Shown here: positions 1 through 9,041 of the stretch, piece after piece
Layout: every line of letters begins with the position of its first letter
How positions within the stretch are numbered: the stretch's first letter is position 1
Source: Planctomycetota bacterium
GTDB lineage: Bacteria; Planctomycetota; J058; JAJDCP01
DNA length: 64,000 nucleotides
Direction of reading: 5' to 3'
Assembly (NCBI GenBank): GCA_029260765.1
Contig: JAJDCP010000124.1
Location: 32,441-96,440 of the forward strand
Program-made: the position numbers and the translations under genes
Notes under the pieces: model-generated
Told to the model about the DNA's origin: nothing
Database searches by the model: none
Seen by the model: the letters and a program-made list of their open reading frames with translations, nothing else

Positions 1-2
1 TT

Positions 3-353
3 CCCGAGGGCTGGTTCGATTGCTTGAAGAAACTGTACGACCTGCAGAAGCATGGCTGCCTCCGCGTGTATACAGCTGATTCCGACACCTATGACGACAT
101 CGTGCAGGCCGTCGAACAAGAACCCGATCTGGCACTGCCTCCGGTGCGCAGCACGGTCGTAGAGCTGACAGGGCAGGCGCGGCTCCGGATGCTGCGCAAG
201 GCTGCCGGACTGGGCATCCGCGACGCAGCACGCCGGGTGGGCGTGCAGCCCGAGGAGTGGAAACGTTGGGAGAGAAACCTGCGGCCGATACCGATTCCGT
301 ACCGGAGCCGTATTCTGGCGTTCCTCCCGGATGCCTCCGAGATCTTCGAGTAA
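3..353 (+). CDS. HTH-type small protein, 5'-partial
   Basis: The reading frame is open from the window edge to the stop at 353, so the true start may lie outside; a TTG at 24 is a possible internal start. The last 60 residues resemble an XRE-like helix-turn-helix: a helix around LRKAAGLGIRDAARRVGV followed by a PEEWKRWERN recognition-type segment. The N-terminal part (LYDLQKHGCLRVYTADSD) is not recognised. The stop lies 20 nt inside the longest version of the downstream kinase gene, which suggests co-transcription. A transcriptional regulator or antitoxin-like DNA-binding role is plausible but not shown. Confidence is good that this is a gene and modest for the fold. Confidence 0.6.
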   Translation, partial: PEGWFDCLKKLYDLQKHGCLRVYTADSDTYDDIVQAVEQEPDLALPPVRSTVVELTGQARLRMLRKAAGLGIRDAARRVGVQPEEWKRWERNLRPIPIPYRSRILAFLPDASEIFE

Positions 354-3165
354 TGGCGGCCTGCCACCCCAGGAAGGCGTTGGGCTCTTGAACTACGCAT
401 TTGCCGAGCTGCAAGCCATTCGTGAGCGCGGGCCGCAGGCTGGCGAAGTCTGCTTCTCGAGTCACTGCCGGCCTCAGGAGGAGGCGAGCTCTGTCTGCAC
501 GGATCTGCTCGAGTGCGGCCGCGATGCGCTGGTCTTCGGCCAGGGAATGCCCGAGCGCATCTTGATTCCTGTCGATGACCTGCATCCGCACCTCGATGAC
601 ATGCTCGCCGTAAGCATGCTGCGCAGCAAACTCAAGCAGCGTCGCCTGCCCCCCGGCATGCGCGCGTTTGCAGCCTATGCAAGCGAAGCCGACGCATGCC
701 AGCCGACCGGTGAGCTGCCCTTGGAACGCAGCCTCCTGGGGATCTTCCTGGCCACCCGCCAGCGCGAGCCCTGGGGCACGGACAACTTCTCGCGGTCCGG
801 GCTGGCCGAGAGTTTCCTGCGCGCCTGGCTGCGACTCGAAGCCCGCATCTTCGAGTGCGCACGGACCAAGGCAGAGCCCACCCGGGACCTGCTGTTCGAC
901 AGCGCCGAAGCCTATCCAGAGCGGGCCTGGTTGCTCGCTGACCGGGACCGCTTCCAGCGCGACCTGGTGGCGGCCCGCCGCTGGCGCTGCGATGCGTTGG
1001 GCGGCGCGCCGCTCGTGTATCTGCCGCAAGCGCGCAGCCGCTTGGCGGCGCACTGGGCGCGCGAATTGCGCCCGGAGGTCCGTGGCCTGATCGCTGTGCA
1101 ACGGGACCTCGGCGGCTGGGAGCTCTATGGGGCCCACGAACACAGCGAGAACATTGATGCCGTCTGCGCGGCGCTGCAAGAAGCCGAGACGGCCGCCGGT
1201 GGGCAAGGCAACTCCTGGCAGCGCCCCCTCGGACAGCGGCCGGCGGTGCGATGCCGGAGCACAGTGCTGGCTGAACCCATCGTGCTCGGTGTGCTCGAGC
1301 ATACCCTGGCTGCGCGCTCTGAGGCGGCTGGGACGCCGCCGGACGTGCAGCAGCTGCTCGAAGACTGGCCGCAGATCTTCCCTCACAGCAAGGAAGTCCG
1401 GCTGATCCCGGGCCGACGCCCGCGCTTCCGCACGCGCGATTCGCAAGGGCGCTTGAGTGAGATCATTCCCCACGGTCTGCGCTCAGGCCCGCCGGTCCCC
1501 GAAGACGCGCTGGAATCAGGCACGCTGACGAATGTGCTCGAGACCTTCCGCGGCTCGGACGACTTGCGCCGCCACCGGCTGGTGCTGCCCCAGAAAGTGC
1601 TTCGGTTCGAGTGGCGGGATCAGCTGCTGACCCTCGAGGTACGCCAGGCATTCAGCCTCGGCACGCTGGCCCAGTGGCGCGAAAACCAGCCGACCATTGC
1701 CGCCGAAGACGTGCTGACTCTGATCACCGACGTCGCGGACGCGCTGGACCTGTTGCACAAATGGGGATTCAGCCATGGAAATGTGCGGCCTGACACGATC
1801 CTGCTCGACCGTGACCTCGGCGGCTTGTTCCGCGCGCGGCTCGCCGATCCGGGTTGGGCAGTGCCTGCGAGCCTGAAGCCCGACAGCGCCCAGCTGCCCT
1901 TCTCAGCGGCAAACCTGAGCGAGAAGGAAGCAGCAGGCGACGTGTTGTCCCTGGCCTTGACGACCGCGTTCCTGGTCAGAGGTGACCGGGAGGCACCCTT
2001 CCGCGACTCTCTCGGCCAACTGGACGCCGAAGCCCTGTCGGCAGCCCAGGAAGCAAACCTGGTCTCAGGCGTGGGGAGTGTCTGGTATGAGGGATTGACG
2101 CGGCTGCTGCTCGAAGCGACCGATCCCGATCCTGCTCGGCGTCCCACGATGGAGACCTTCATCCGCGGCCTCGTCAAGGCGGGTTCGGCACTGGCGCCCC
2201 GCTGCATCTCCGACCCGGGTGCCAGCTCGGGATCGGCGACAGATCTTGGGGAAGGTGCCTATGACAGCGCACCGATCTCGAAGCTGGAACGCCGCGATGG
2301 GGCGTATCAGCTCGGTGCGCTGCAGCTCAAGCGCAAGCTGGGCGGAGGCGGCTTTGGCGAGGTGTTCCTGGGTTGGGACACCCGCAATGAGCGCCAGGTC
2401 GCGGTCAAGATCCTCGGCGAGCAGTCGATGGCTGATAAGGACTTTGTCGAGCGCTTCCAGATTGAAGCCCAATTGTGCCTCGAGCTCGACAGCCCTTATC
2501 TGGTCAAGGTCTTCGAGATCGACGTGTTCCGCGGCCTGCGCTACATGGTGATGGAGTTCGTCGACGGCTGGACCAGCGCCGATCTGCTTGGCCGTGTGCA
2601 ACGGCAGGGCTACACCGGTTTCAGCGAACTGCTGGCGCTGCAGGTGGTCGAGGCGGCCACGCGCGGTCTGCTCGAGCTGCACGCAGTCCATATCGTGCAC
2701 CGCGACATCAAACCCTCGAACATCATGGTCCCGCGGGACGAGGCGGGAGAGCTTCCCCTGTTCCCCGCGGCGAAGCTGATCGACCTCGGCATCGCGAAAG
2801 CCCCGAAAGTCGGGCTGACGGTTACCGGCTCGACTTTCGGCTCGTTGGGGTATATGCCACCCGAACAGATCGACAGTGCCAAGCATGTGGGGCCGGAGGC
2901 CGATGTGTTCGGCATGGGAGCGACGCTCTACTGCCTGCTCGCCGGTGAGCCGCCTTTTGGTGGCCGTGTGGCAGAGATTGTGTCGAATACGATGGCTGGG
3001 CACTATCCGTCGTTGCAGACCTGCCGTCGCGATACTTCGCGAGACGTCGGCAAGTTGATTGCGCGATGCCTGGCGGTCGTTCCCAGCGACCGTTTTGCCG
3101 ACGCTTCGGCGTTGCTCACGGGGCTAGAAAAGCTGCGCAGCAAGCTTGTGGCCGGTACCGGTTGA
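331..3165 (+). CDS. Tandem pseudokinase-Ser/Thr kinase
   Basis: Up to 944 residues. The C-terminal half (about 667-935) is a Hanks-type Ser/Thr kinase: Gly-rich loop GGGGFGEV, VAVK lysine, catalytic loop HRDIKPSN (H790-R791-D792), DLG in place of DFG, and GYMPPEQ. Residues about 430-610 look like a second, inactive copy: the catalytic loop reads SHGNVRPDT, so the catalytic Asp and the HRD Arg are absent, and the metal-binding motif is ADPGW. The N-terminal 400 residues are unrecognised. No membrane segment is evident, so it is probably cytosolic. The start is uncertain: the ATG at 331 overlaps the upstream gene, while a TTG at 388 has an AGGAAGG upstream. A regulatory pseudokinase half is inferred. 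Confidence 0.85.
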   Translation: MPPRSSSNGGLPPQEGVGLLNYAFAELQAIRERGPQAGEVCFSSHCRPQEEASSVCTDLLECGRDALVFGQGMPERILIPVDDLHPHLDDMLAVSMLRSKLKQRRLPPGMRAFAAYASEADACQPTGELPLERSLLGIFLATRQREPWGTDNFSRSGLAESFLRAWLRLEARIFECARTKAEPTRDLLFDSAEAYPERAWLLADRDRFQRDLVAARRWRCDALGGAPLVYLPQARSRLAAHWARELRPEVRGLIAVQRDLGGWELYGAHEHSENIDAVCAALQEAETAAGGQGNSWQRPLGQRPAVRCRSTVLAEPIVLGVLEHTLAARSEAAGTPPDVQQLLEDWPQIFPHSKEVRLIPGRRPRFRTRDSQGRLSEIIPHGLRSGPPVPEDALESGTLTNVLETFRGSDDLRRHRLVLPQKVLRFEWRDQLLTLEVRQAFSLGTLAQWRENQPTIAAEDVLTLITDVADALDLLHKWGFSHGNVRPDTILLDRDLGGLFRARLADPGWAVPASLKPDSAQLPFSAANLSEKEAAGDVLSLALTTAFLVRGDREAPFRDSLGQLDAEALSAAQEANLVSGVGSVWYEGLTRLLLEATDPDPARRPTMETFIRGLVKAGSALAPRCISDPGASSGSATDLGEGAYDSAPISKLERRDGAYQLGALQLKRKLGGGGFGEVFLGWDTRNERQVAVKILGEQSMADKDFVERFQIEAQLCLELDSPYLVKVFEIDVFRGLRYMVMEFVDGWTSADLLGRVQRQGYTGFSELLALQVVEAATRGLLELHAVHIVHRDIKPSNIMVPRDEAGELPLFPAAKLIDLGIAKAPKVGLTVTGSTFGSLGYMPPEQIDSAKHVGPEADVFGMGATLYCLLAGEPPFGGRVAEIVSNTMAGHYPSLQTCRRDTSRDVGKLIARCLAVVPSDRFADASALLTGLEKLRSKLVAGTG

Positions 3166-3260
3166 CCACCGCCCTTCGGCGCACTTGGGCCGGGATCGCA
3201 CGAGTGCTTCCGTGCACAAGTAACGGTCCATCCGGACGATGTGTGCACCGTGGAAGGCAA

Positions 3261-3352
3261 ATTCTTGTAGGGGCGAGGTTTATCACCTCACCGACTCGGA
3301 CCCTTCGCTCTCCCGCGGCCTCGGGAGGGGATAAACCCCTCCCCTACAGAAG
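3261..3352. repeat. MITE-like palindromic intergenic element
   Basis: This 90-bp element lies between the kinase and the permease gene. It begins TTCTTGTAGGGGCGAGG and ends with the imperfect reverse complement (CCCTCCCCTACAGAAGAA). TTTATC/GATAAA forms part of the inner arms. It has no coding capacity and resembles the dispersed GTAGGGG palindromes seen in many bacterial genomes. No second copy is visible in this window. Confidence 0.6.
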
Positions 3353-3476
3353 AATACAGCGACGTAAACAGCCTCTTGCTTGTGCCGCGAACGTCTGAGA
3401 AAACCCACTAGGTGCCCCCCCCGCGATTGGGCCTCGAGATCGCGACAGCTAGCCAGGTGTGCCACTCGGAGTCCTG

Positions 3477-4208
3477 ATGGAATTGCCCACCACGCTGCCC
3501 AGCTTCCTGCTGGCACTGACCATCGTGGCGGCGGCTGCGGGGCTCCAGGCCACGGTCGGCTTCGGCTTCGCCCTGGTGTCGGTGCCCCTGTTGATGCTGA
3601 TCGATCCAGTACTCGCCCCCGTGCCGCTGCTGGTGACCGCCCTGCCGTTGGGCGTGGCCATCTTCTGGCGCGAGCGCCAGCATGCAGACCTACGGGGGGT
3701 GCGCTGGTTGCTGCTCGGCAGGATCCCCGGAGCCGCTCTGGGCATGGCGCTGCTGGCCATCGCCCCCAACGACACGCTGGACCTCCTGCTCGGCGGCTTC
3801 ATCTTGAGCTCGGTGCTGCTGATCGCCAGCGGCTGGAAAGTACCACGCAACCCCTGGACCAAGCTCGTGGCTGGCACCGCCTCGGGCACATTCAGCCTGG
3901 TGTCCGCCATAGGTGGACCGCCCCTGGCCCTGCTCTATCGCGAAGAGAAAGGCCCGACTCTCCGCTCAAGCCTGGCGGCGGTCTTCGCTGTCGGGCTTTT
4001 GCTCAACCTTGTGGTACGGGGCGTCGGCGGAGAATTGACGATCGCACAGGTCCACTGCGGCCTGTTGCTCGCCCCTGGCTTGCTGGTGGGATTGCTGATC
4101 GGTCGCCGGCTCTCAGGCAGCGTGGAGGGCCGACCGCTCAAGATCCTGGTCCTGGCCATCTCTGGCCTGGCCAGCGTCGGAATTCTGCTGCGAGCGTTGC
4201 TGGCCTGA
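3477..4208 (+). CDS. TauE/SafE-family membrane permease
   Basis: 243 residues, almost entirely hydrophobic, with about eight predicted membrane helices. It carries the family signature near the N-terminus (AGLQATVGFGFALVSVPLL) and its repeat in the second half (GTASGTFSLVSAIGGPPLAL). This internal duplication is typical of the TauE/SafE (DUF81) family, inner-membrane exporters linked to sulfite, sulfonate or other organic anions; the substrate cannot be read here. The ATG at 3477 is chosen because GGAG precedes it by about six bases; an upstream GTG at 3459 is possible. It stands alone, and the next gene is convergent. Confidence 0.85.
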   Translation: MELPTTLPSFLLALTIVAAAAGLQATVGFGFALVSVPLLMLIDPVLAPVPLLVTALPLGVAIFWRERQHADLRGVRWLLLGRIPGAALGMALLAIAPNDTLDLLLGGFILSSVLLIASGWKVPRNPWTKLVAGTASGTFSLVSAIGGPPLALLYREEKGPTLRSSLAAVFAVGLLLNLVVRGVGGELTIAQVHCGLLLAPGLLVGLLIGRRLSGSVEGRPLKILVLAISGLASVGILLRALLA

Positions 4209-4226
4209 GGAGCGCGCCTTCACAAC

Positions 4227-6641
4227 TCAGGGCCCACGCGCCTTCATTGTCAGTCCACGCAATCCCATCCCCCCCGTGGCGCTCTCTGCCGACAACTCCA
4301 GGCGCACCACCGGCTCAGGGATCGGCTGCTCCAGGCGCCGAGAGGCGACCTCCAAGAGCACCCGATGTCCGTCGCTGGCCAACAAGAACGGCATACCCTC
4401 GGCCGGGAAATCGAGGGAGACACGCTCCTGTTCTCGGGGCTGGGGAAGCTCTCCCGGACCGACTTCAAAACCGGTGAGCATCAGCAGCCAGCTGTCGGCG
4501 TAGCGCACAAGTTTGAGCCCGAAAGCCGGCGTCCCACGGATCGAGGCGAACACTCCGATCTCTCCGCCCCCCTCCTCGATCAGCCAGCCTTCGATCTTGA
4601 AGCCCTGCGCAGGCAGGTCCGCACTGAGCACACCCTTGCCCGTAGCCGTCAGCTGCCCATCTTCAAGCCGCCAGACCGAGCCGGGACTGCCCGCGAGCTC
4701 GACATCCGCCGGGAACAGGCTCTGGGAGTTTTTCCAACTGAAGCTGTCGAGGTCCATCCCCAAAGCGCGGGTCCGCCAGGGGGCCCACCAAACCAGCAGC
4801 ACCAACCCCACCAGCAAGATCATGCCGGCCAACCACAGGCCCTGTGGCGCGCCACTTCGTGGATGGCCACGCGCCCCCTTGAGCTTCAAGAGCTTTCCGC
4901 GTGGGCGCTGCTGGCTCTGGGCTTCAGTGAAGCTGATGGGATCGACGATCGGCCCTTCAGGCCGCTCGTCGAGCCGTCCGCGCTTCTCGAGTTGGGCTTC
5001 GAGCTTGTCGAGCGCCCGGATCAGGTCGACAGGGCTCTGGAAACGGCCCTCCGGACGCTTGGCCATCAAACTGACGAGGATGGCCTCAAACCCTTTGGGA
5101 ACGTTGCTGCGGACAGCGCAGATGCTCCGGGGCTCGCTGAAGGAATGCAGAAAGATCAGTCCCGAAGGACTGCCTGCCGAGAAGGGAAGCCCACCGGCGA
5201 GCATCTCATACAGGGCGATCCCCAGAGAGTAGAGGTCGGAGCGGCTGTCGAGCCCTCCCCCTTCTGCCTGCTCGGGCGGCAGATAGTAGGGAGTACCCAC
5301 GATCGCGCCCGAAGAAGTCAATTTCGGATCGAGGGCGTAGCATTTCGCCAGGCCGAAGTCGAGAACTTTGACCTCATTGCGGGCGCTGACCATGATGTTG
5401 CCCGGCTTGATATCCCGGTGGACCACATTGGCATGGTGCGACTTTTCGAGTGCGCGGGCCACCGAGCGGGTGATGTGTATGATCTCGCAAAACGTGGGCG
5501 GCCCGGCGAGCAGCTTCTCATTCAAGCCCTGGCCTTCGACATACTCCATCGCGAAAAACGGCCGCCTGGTCTTGGGGTCCATACCCACGCTGAAGATCTG
5601 CACGACATTGGGATGCACCAACGCGGCCGCCGCCCGCGCCTCGGCCAGGAAGCGGGCGTTCAGTCCCTCATCATCTCCGAGCCGGTTGAGAAATTTCAGC
5701 GCCACCGGCCGGTTGAGGGAGATCTGGGTCGCCAGAAAGACCTCGCCCATCCCCCCTTTGCCGAGACTTCGCTCGATCTTGAAGTCTTCGAGCACCTGGG
5801 CGCTGGGCCCATGCGAGAAGGCCTGATGCTGATCAGCACTGTCGAGGGGCTGGGCGTTGAACTGCTCAAGGCAGCGCGCTACTTTTTGCAACAGGCGTTC
5901 GCGGCTGTAGGGCTTCTTCAAGTAGCCCACGGCACCGAGTTTGACGCCTTTGAGCGCCACTTGCTGCAGCTCGCCGGGCGCGGTCAACAGGATCGGGGCG
6001 CGCACCCCCTTCTCCTGGGCGTAGGAAACGAAGCCGGTACCCCCGAGGTCAGGGATGCCGACGTCGCATATGATCAGGTCGTACCCTGGTCTCTTGCCGT
6101 AGGCGACGACCCCTTCGACTCCGTCCTGCGCCGCTGCCACCAGGTAGCCTTCACTGCGGAGGCAGGAAGATGCGAAGAAGATGTCAGCGGGTTGGGTTTC
6201 GACCAACAGGATGCGGCCGCGCGGTTCTTTGCCCAGGTACGCTCCCTGAGGACCGCTCTCGGCGTTGAAATCAGGAGCCGGGTACGCCCCCGTGCGGCTG
6301 CGCGACTCTTCCCCCACCGCCTTGGCCACGTCCTCTTCGGCGGGATCGGGCGGATGCACGCGGGCCTTCACGGTCCCGAAGCTCAGCTTGGCGCCGATCG
6401 GTAGCTGCGTCCAGCGTCTGCCGAGCTTGTCGCCATTGAGGAACGTGCCCGCGTCGCTGTTGAGATCGACGACCCAGAGCTTGCCGTTCTTGAAAGCCAA
6501 CCGCGCGTGGCTAGAAGAAATGCCCGCATCCTCGAGCTGCACGTCGGCATCGGGCCTCTTGCCGATGACCAACTCAGATTCCAGGGTGACGCGGCGTCCT
6601 TTGGACTGACCGTTGAGGATCTCGAGCGTGGCTCGTCGCAT
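4227..6641 (-). CDS. FHA-receiver-Ser/Thr kinase, active type
   Basis: 804 residues. FHA domain (about 7-97; GKRPDADVQL, SSHARL), a receiver-like domain (about 142-260), a Hanks kinase (about 285-545) with GKGGMGEVF, VALK, HRDIKPGN, DFG and GTPYYLPPEQ, then a membrane helix (about 601-620) and a C-terminal, probably external, domain of about 180 residues. The kinase looks catalytically complete. The receiver keeps the phospho-acceptor Asp (ICDVGIP), Thr and Lys, but the acidic pair after strand 1 reads VETQ rather than DD, so phosphorylation may be impaired. The ATG at 6641 is preferred over a TTG at 6665. It lies about 66 nt downstream of a paralogue on the same strand; they are probably co-transcribed and may work together. 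Confidence 0.88.
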   Translation of the reverse strand: MRRATLEILNGQSKGRRVTLESELVIGKRPDADVQLEDAGISSSHARLAFKNGKLWVVDLNSDAGTFLNGDKLGRRWTQLPIGAKLSFGTVKARVHPPDPAEEDVAKAVGEESRSRTGAYPAPDFNAESGPQGAYLGKEPRGRILLVETQPADIFFASSCLRSEGYLVAAAQDGVEGVVAYGKRPGYDLIICDVGIPDLGGTGFVSYAQEKGVRAPILLTAPGELQQVALKGVKLGAVGYLKKPYSRERLLQKVARCLEQFNAQPLDSADQHQAFSHGPSAQVLEDFKIERSLGKGGMGEVFLATQISLNRPVALKFLNRLGDDEGLNARFLAEARAAAALVHPNVVQIFSVGMDPKTRRPFFAMEYVEGQGLNEKLLAGPPTFCEIIHITRSVARALEKSHHANVVHRDIKPGNIMVSARNEVKVLDFGLAKCYALDPKLTSSGAIVGTPYYLPPEQAEGGGLDSRSDLYSLGIALYEMLAGGLPFSAGSPSGLIFLHSFSEPRSICAVRSNVPKGFEAILVSLMAKRPEGRFQSPVDLIRALDKLEAQLEKRGRLDERPEGPIVDPISFTEAQSQQRPRGKLLKLKGARGHPRSGAPQGLWLAGMILLVGLVLLVWWAPWRTRALGMDLDSFSWKNSQSLFPADVELAGSPGSVWRLEDGQLTATGKGVLSADLPAQGFKIEGWLIEEGGGEIGVFASIRGTPAFGLKLVRYADSWLLMLTGFEVGPGELPQPREQERVSLDFPAEGMPFLLASDGHRVLLEVASRRLEQPIPEPVVRLELSAESATGGMGLRGLTMKARGP

Positions 6642-6707
6642 TCCTGGTCGGCTCCCTCCGAACAATCAGCATAGCCGAAAACGCAAGGAGCTGCCCGAGC
6701 GGACTTT

Positions 6708-8846
6708 TCAATGGGCCGTCAACATCCAGATTAGACCGCCGGCCAACGCAGCAACTGCGGCAGCCAGCACCCACCAGAACCGGCGTGAAGTCGCGCCCGC
6801 GGGACCCGCAGCCGTGCGGGGTTGCAACAACTCGAGAGGATTGCGTCCAACATCACTCTCCTGCGCCTCTTTCAGGCTCAAAGGAGGTAGAGGCGGACCG
6901 TCCGGCCGCTGCTCCAGGCGCCGATCGCGCATCAGCAGGCTGCGGCAGATGCGCAGGTCGTCGAGCAACTCGGCCGGCTCCGCGTAGCGGTGCTCGCGGT
7001 TCTTGGCCAGTAAGCGTTCAAGGATGTGCTCAAACTTCTCGGGGATGTTGGGGCGCACCTCGCGCAGTCCGCGGGCCGGTGCAAAGGCGTGCAGCCAGAT
7101 CAGATCGGTGGGCTCCGAAGCCCCAAAGGGCGGATTGCCTGCCAGCAACTCGTAGAGGATCACTCCCAGAGCATACAGGTCGCTGCGCGTGTCGAGCTCT
7201 TTGCTCAGCGACTGTTCCGGAGACGTGTAGGCACTCGAGGCGGCCGCCACGACACGGCCGGTGTCGGGCCCTGGACTGCTCAACACATGGCGGGCCATGC
7301 CGAAGTCGAGCACTTTGATCTCCCAGTTCTCTGCCACGACGACATTGCTCGGACAGATGCCCCGGTGCACGATACCCTTCTCGCACGCCCGCTCGAGAGC
7401 GCTGCCCACCGAGTCGGCGACATGCAGGATCTTGCCGAAGCTGAGCGGCCGACCCCGCGCGATGATCTCGGCCAGGTTGCGCCCCTTCACGTACTCCATC
7501 GCGATGAAAGGCTGCGCTGTCGGCTGGTGCAATCCGACCGTGTACACCTGGACGACATTGGGGTGCACCAACCGGGCCGCCGCCTGCGCCTCTCTGAGCA
7601 GTCGGGCCCCGTGATTCTGGTTGGAAAAGCGCGAGGGATCGAAGACCTTGAGGGCGACCTTGCGGTCGAGTGAGGTCTGATGCGCCAGGTAGACGCGACC
7701 GAGCTTGCCGTGGCCGATGCAGCGCTCGACCTGAAAGTCGCCGACCTGTTCGCCCGGCATCAGCTCCATGACCGCGCGCATCTCCGCGCTCCGGGTAGGC
7801 TTGCCCGTGTACTCGGTCAGCACGTCCCGCACGCAGTTCAGCAGGTCGTTCTGGCTGACGGGCTTGCGCAGGAACGCGACCCCCCCATGGCGCAGCGCCT
7901 CCTCTTCGTGTTTCTTGGCCGACGTGAAAATGACCGGCGCGGCCAGCTTCTTCTCGCGCGAGATGCGCAGGAACTCCATACCATCGAGGTGCGGCATGCA
8001 GACATCGCAGAGAATCACGCTGAAATGGCGCTTGGAGAGCTCGACCAGGCCTTCAACGCCGTCCTTTGCGGTGACGGCTTCGTAGCCCTCCAGGTTCAGC
8101 ACCGTCGACGCCCAGGTGCAGAAGAAGGCGTCGTCGTCGATGATCAGGACCGAGCCGACCTTGTCCTCGGTGTCCCCGGCACGTTCAGCCCTCAGCTGCT
8201 CGGAGATCTTGTCCACATCGATCTCATCGAAGCTGTCTTCGAAGACACCGGCCGGTGGGGCGTACTTGCCCGTGTCGTGCCCGCGGGCTTCCGGAGGCGC
8301 CTGATGGGGTAGGGCCTGGGCCTGCAGCGCTGCGTGCCTGCTCGAGCCCTTCTGTGTCTGGCTCTTCTGTTTCTTTTTCGGTCTCCGCAGGTTGACCGGT
8401 TGCGGAGTCAGGATGTCCGACCCGGGCTCGATCACGAGCTGATCGAGCAGGCGGAAGAAAGGCACCGTGCCGTGCGTGCCGTGATCTTCGAGCTTCAATG
8501 GCTCCGGCGGCTTGACCGGAGCGTTCTTGTGGCCGGGATCCGGAGACATCTGCGCCGGCAAAACACGGCTGCGGATCTTGCCGAATACGATCTCCGACCC
8601 GATCTTCAAGCGTTTCCAGGCCGTGCTCAGGCGTTCACCGTCGAGGTAGGTGCCGTTGGTGCTCGAAAGGTCAGCGATCCATAAGCCCCGGCGACGATGC
8701 ATGATGCGCGCATGGTTCCAGGACACCCCTGCATCGTTGAGCACGAGGTCGGAGTCCGGGTTCTTGCCGATGTTGAGCGTGCCCACCAGCGGGACGCGCT
8801 GCTGCTTCGACGCACCATCCAGGATTTCCAGAGTCTCCTCGACCAT
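6708..8846 (-). CDS. FHA-receiver-pseudokinase
   Basis: 712 residues with the same architecture as its downstream neighbour: FHA (1-95; NHAR, SSTNGTYLDG), a long linker, receiver (231-345), kinase fold (369-620) and one C-terminal membrane helix (about 690-710). The receiver is complete: D237/D238, D281, T308-S309 and K328. In the kinase fold the glycine loop, VALK (K400) and DFG are present, but the catalytic loop reads HRGICPSN (494-501). The essential Asp is Gly and the following Lys is Cys, so phosphotransfer should be lost. The activation segment is also unusual (AAASSAYTSPEQ). I infer a phosphorylation-sensing scaffold or regulator for the neighbouring active kinase. Confidence 0.88.
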   Translation of the reverse strand: MVEETLEILDGASKQQRVPLVGTLNIGKNPDSDLVLNDAGVSWNHARIMHRRRGLWIADLSSTNGTYLDGERLSTAWKRLKIGSEIVFGKIRSRVLPAQMSPDPGHKNAPVKPPEPLKLEDHGTHGTVPFFRLLDQLVIEPGSDILTPQPVNLRRPKKKQKSQTQKGSSRHAALQAQALPHQAPPEARGHDTGKYAPPAGVFEDSFDEIDVDKISEQLRAERAGDTEDKVGSVLIIDDDAFFCTWASTVLNLEGYEAVTAKDGVEGLVELSKRHFSVILCDVCMPHLDGMEFLRISREKKLAAPVIFTSAKKHEEEALRHGGVAFLRKPVSQNDLLNCVRDVLTEYTGKPTRSAEMRAVMELMPGEQVGDFQVERCIGHGKLGRVYLAHQTSLDRKVALKVFDPSRFSNQNHGARLLREAQAAARLVHPNVVQVYTVGLHQPTAQPFIAMEYVKGRNLAEIIARGRPLSFGKILHVADSVGSALERACEKGIVHRGICPSNVVVAENWEIKVLDFGMARHVLSSPGPDTGRVVAAASSAYTSPEQSLSKELDTRSDLYALGVILYELLAGNPPFGASEPTDLIWLHAFAPARGLREVRPNIPEKFEHILERLLAKNREHRYAEPAELLDDLRICRSLLMRDRRLEQRPDGPPLPPLSLKEAQESDVGRNPLELLQPRTAAGPAGATSRRFWWVLAAAVAALAGGLIWMLTAH

Positions 8847-9041
8847 GCCCGATCCTGTGTGAATCCTCCCTACAAGTTTGCAAACCCGGTGCCGACTGTC
8901 CAGTGGCGGATCTGCGCGCCTTGCGCCGGGCGCGTCCCAGACTGAGACACGCGGAAGTTACCTGTCCGTGCATCGGCGTCCCACCCGCGCGTTGCTGAGC
9001 AGAACTTCCCAACCCGCCCCTGAGCACGGCCAGCCCGCTGC

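Noticed and set aside
4365..6404. 679-codon open frame on the plus strand
   Set aside because: It is the antisense of the FHA-receiver-kinase gene, no ribosome-binding site is present, and the protein has no recognisable domain. Long antisense frames are expected at this GC content.
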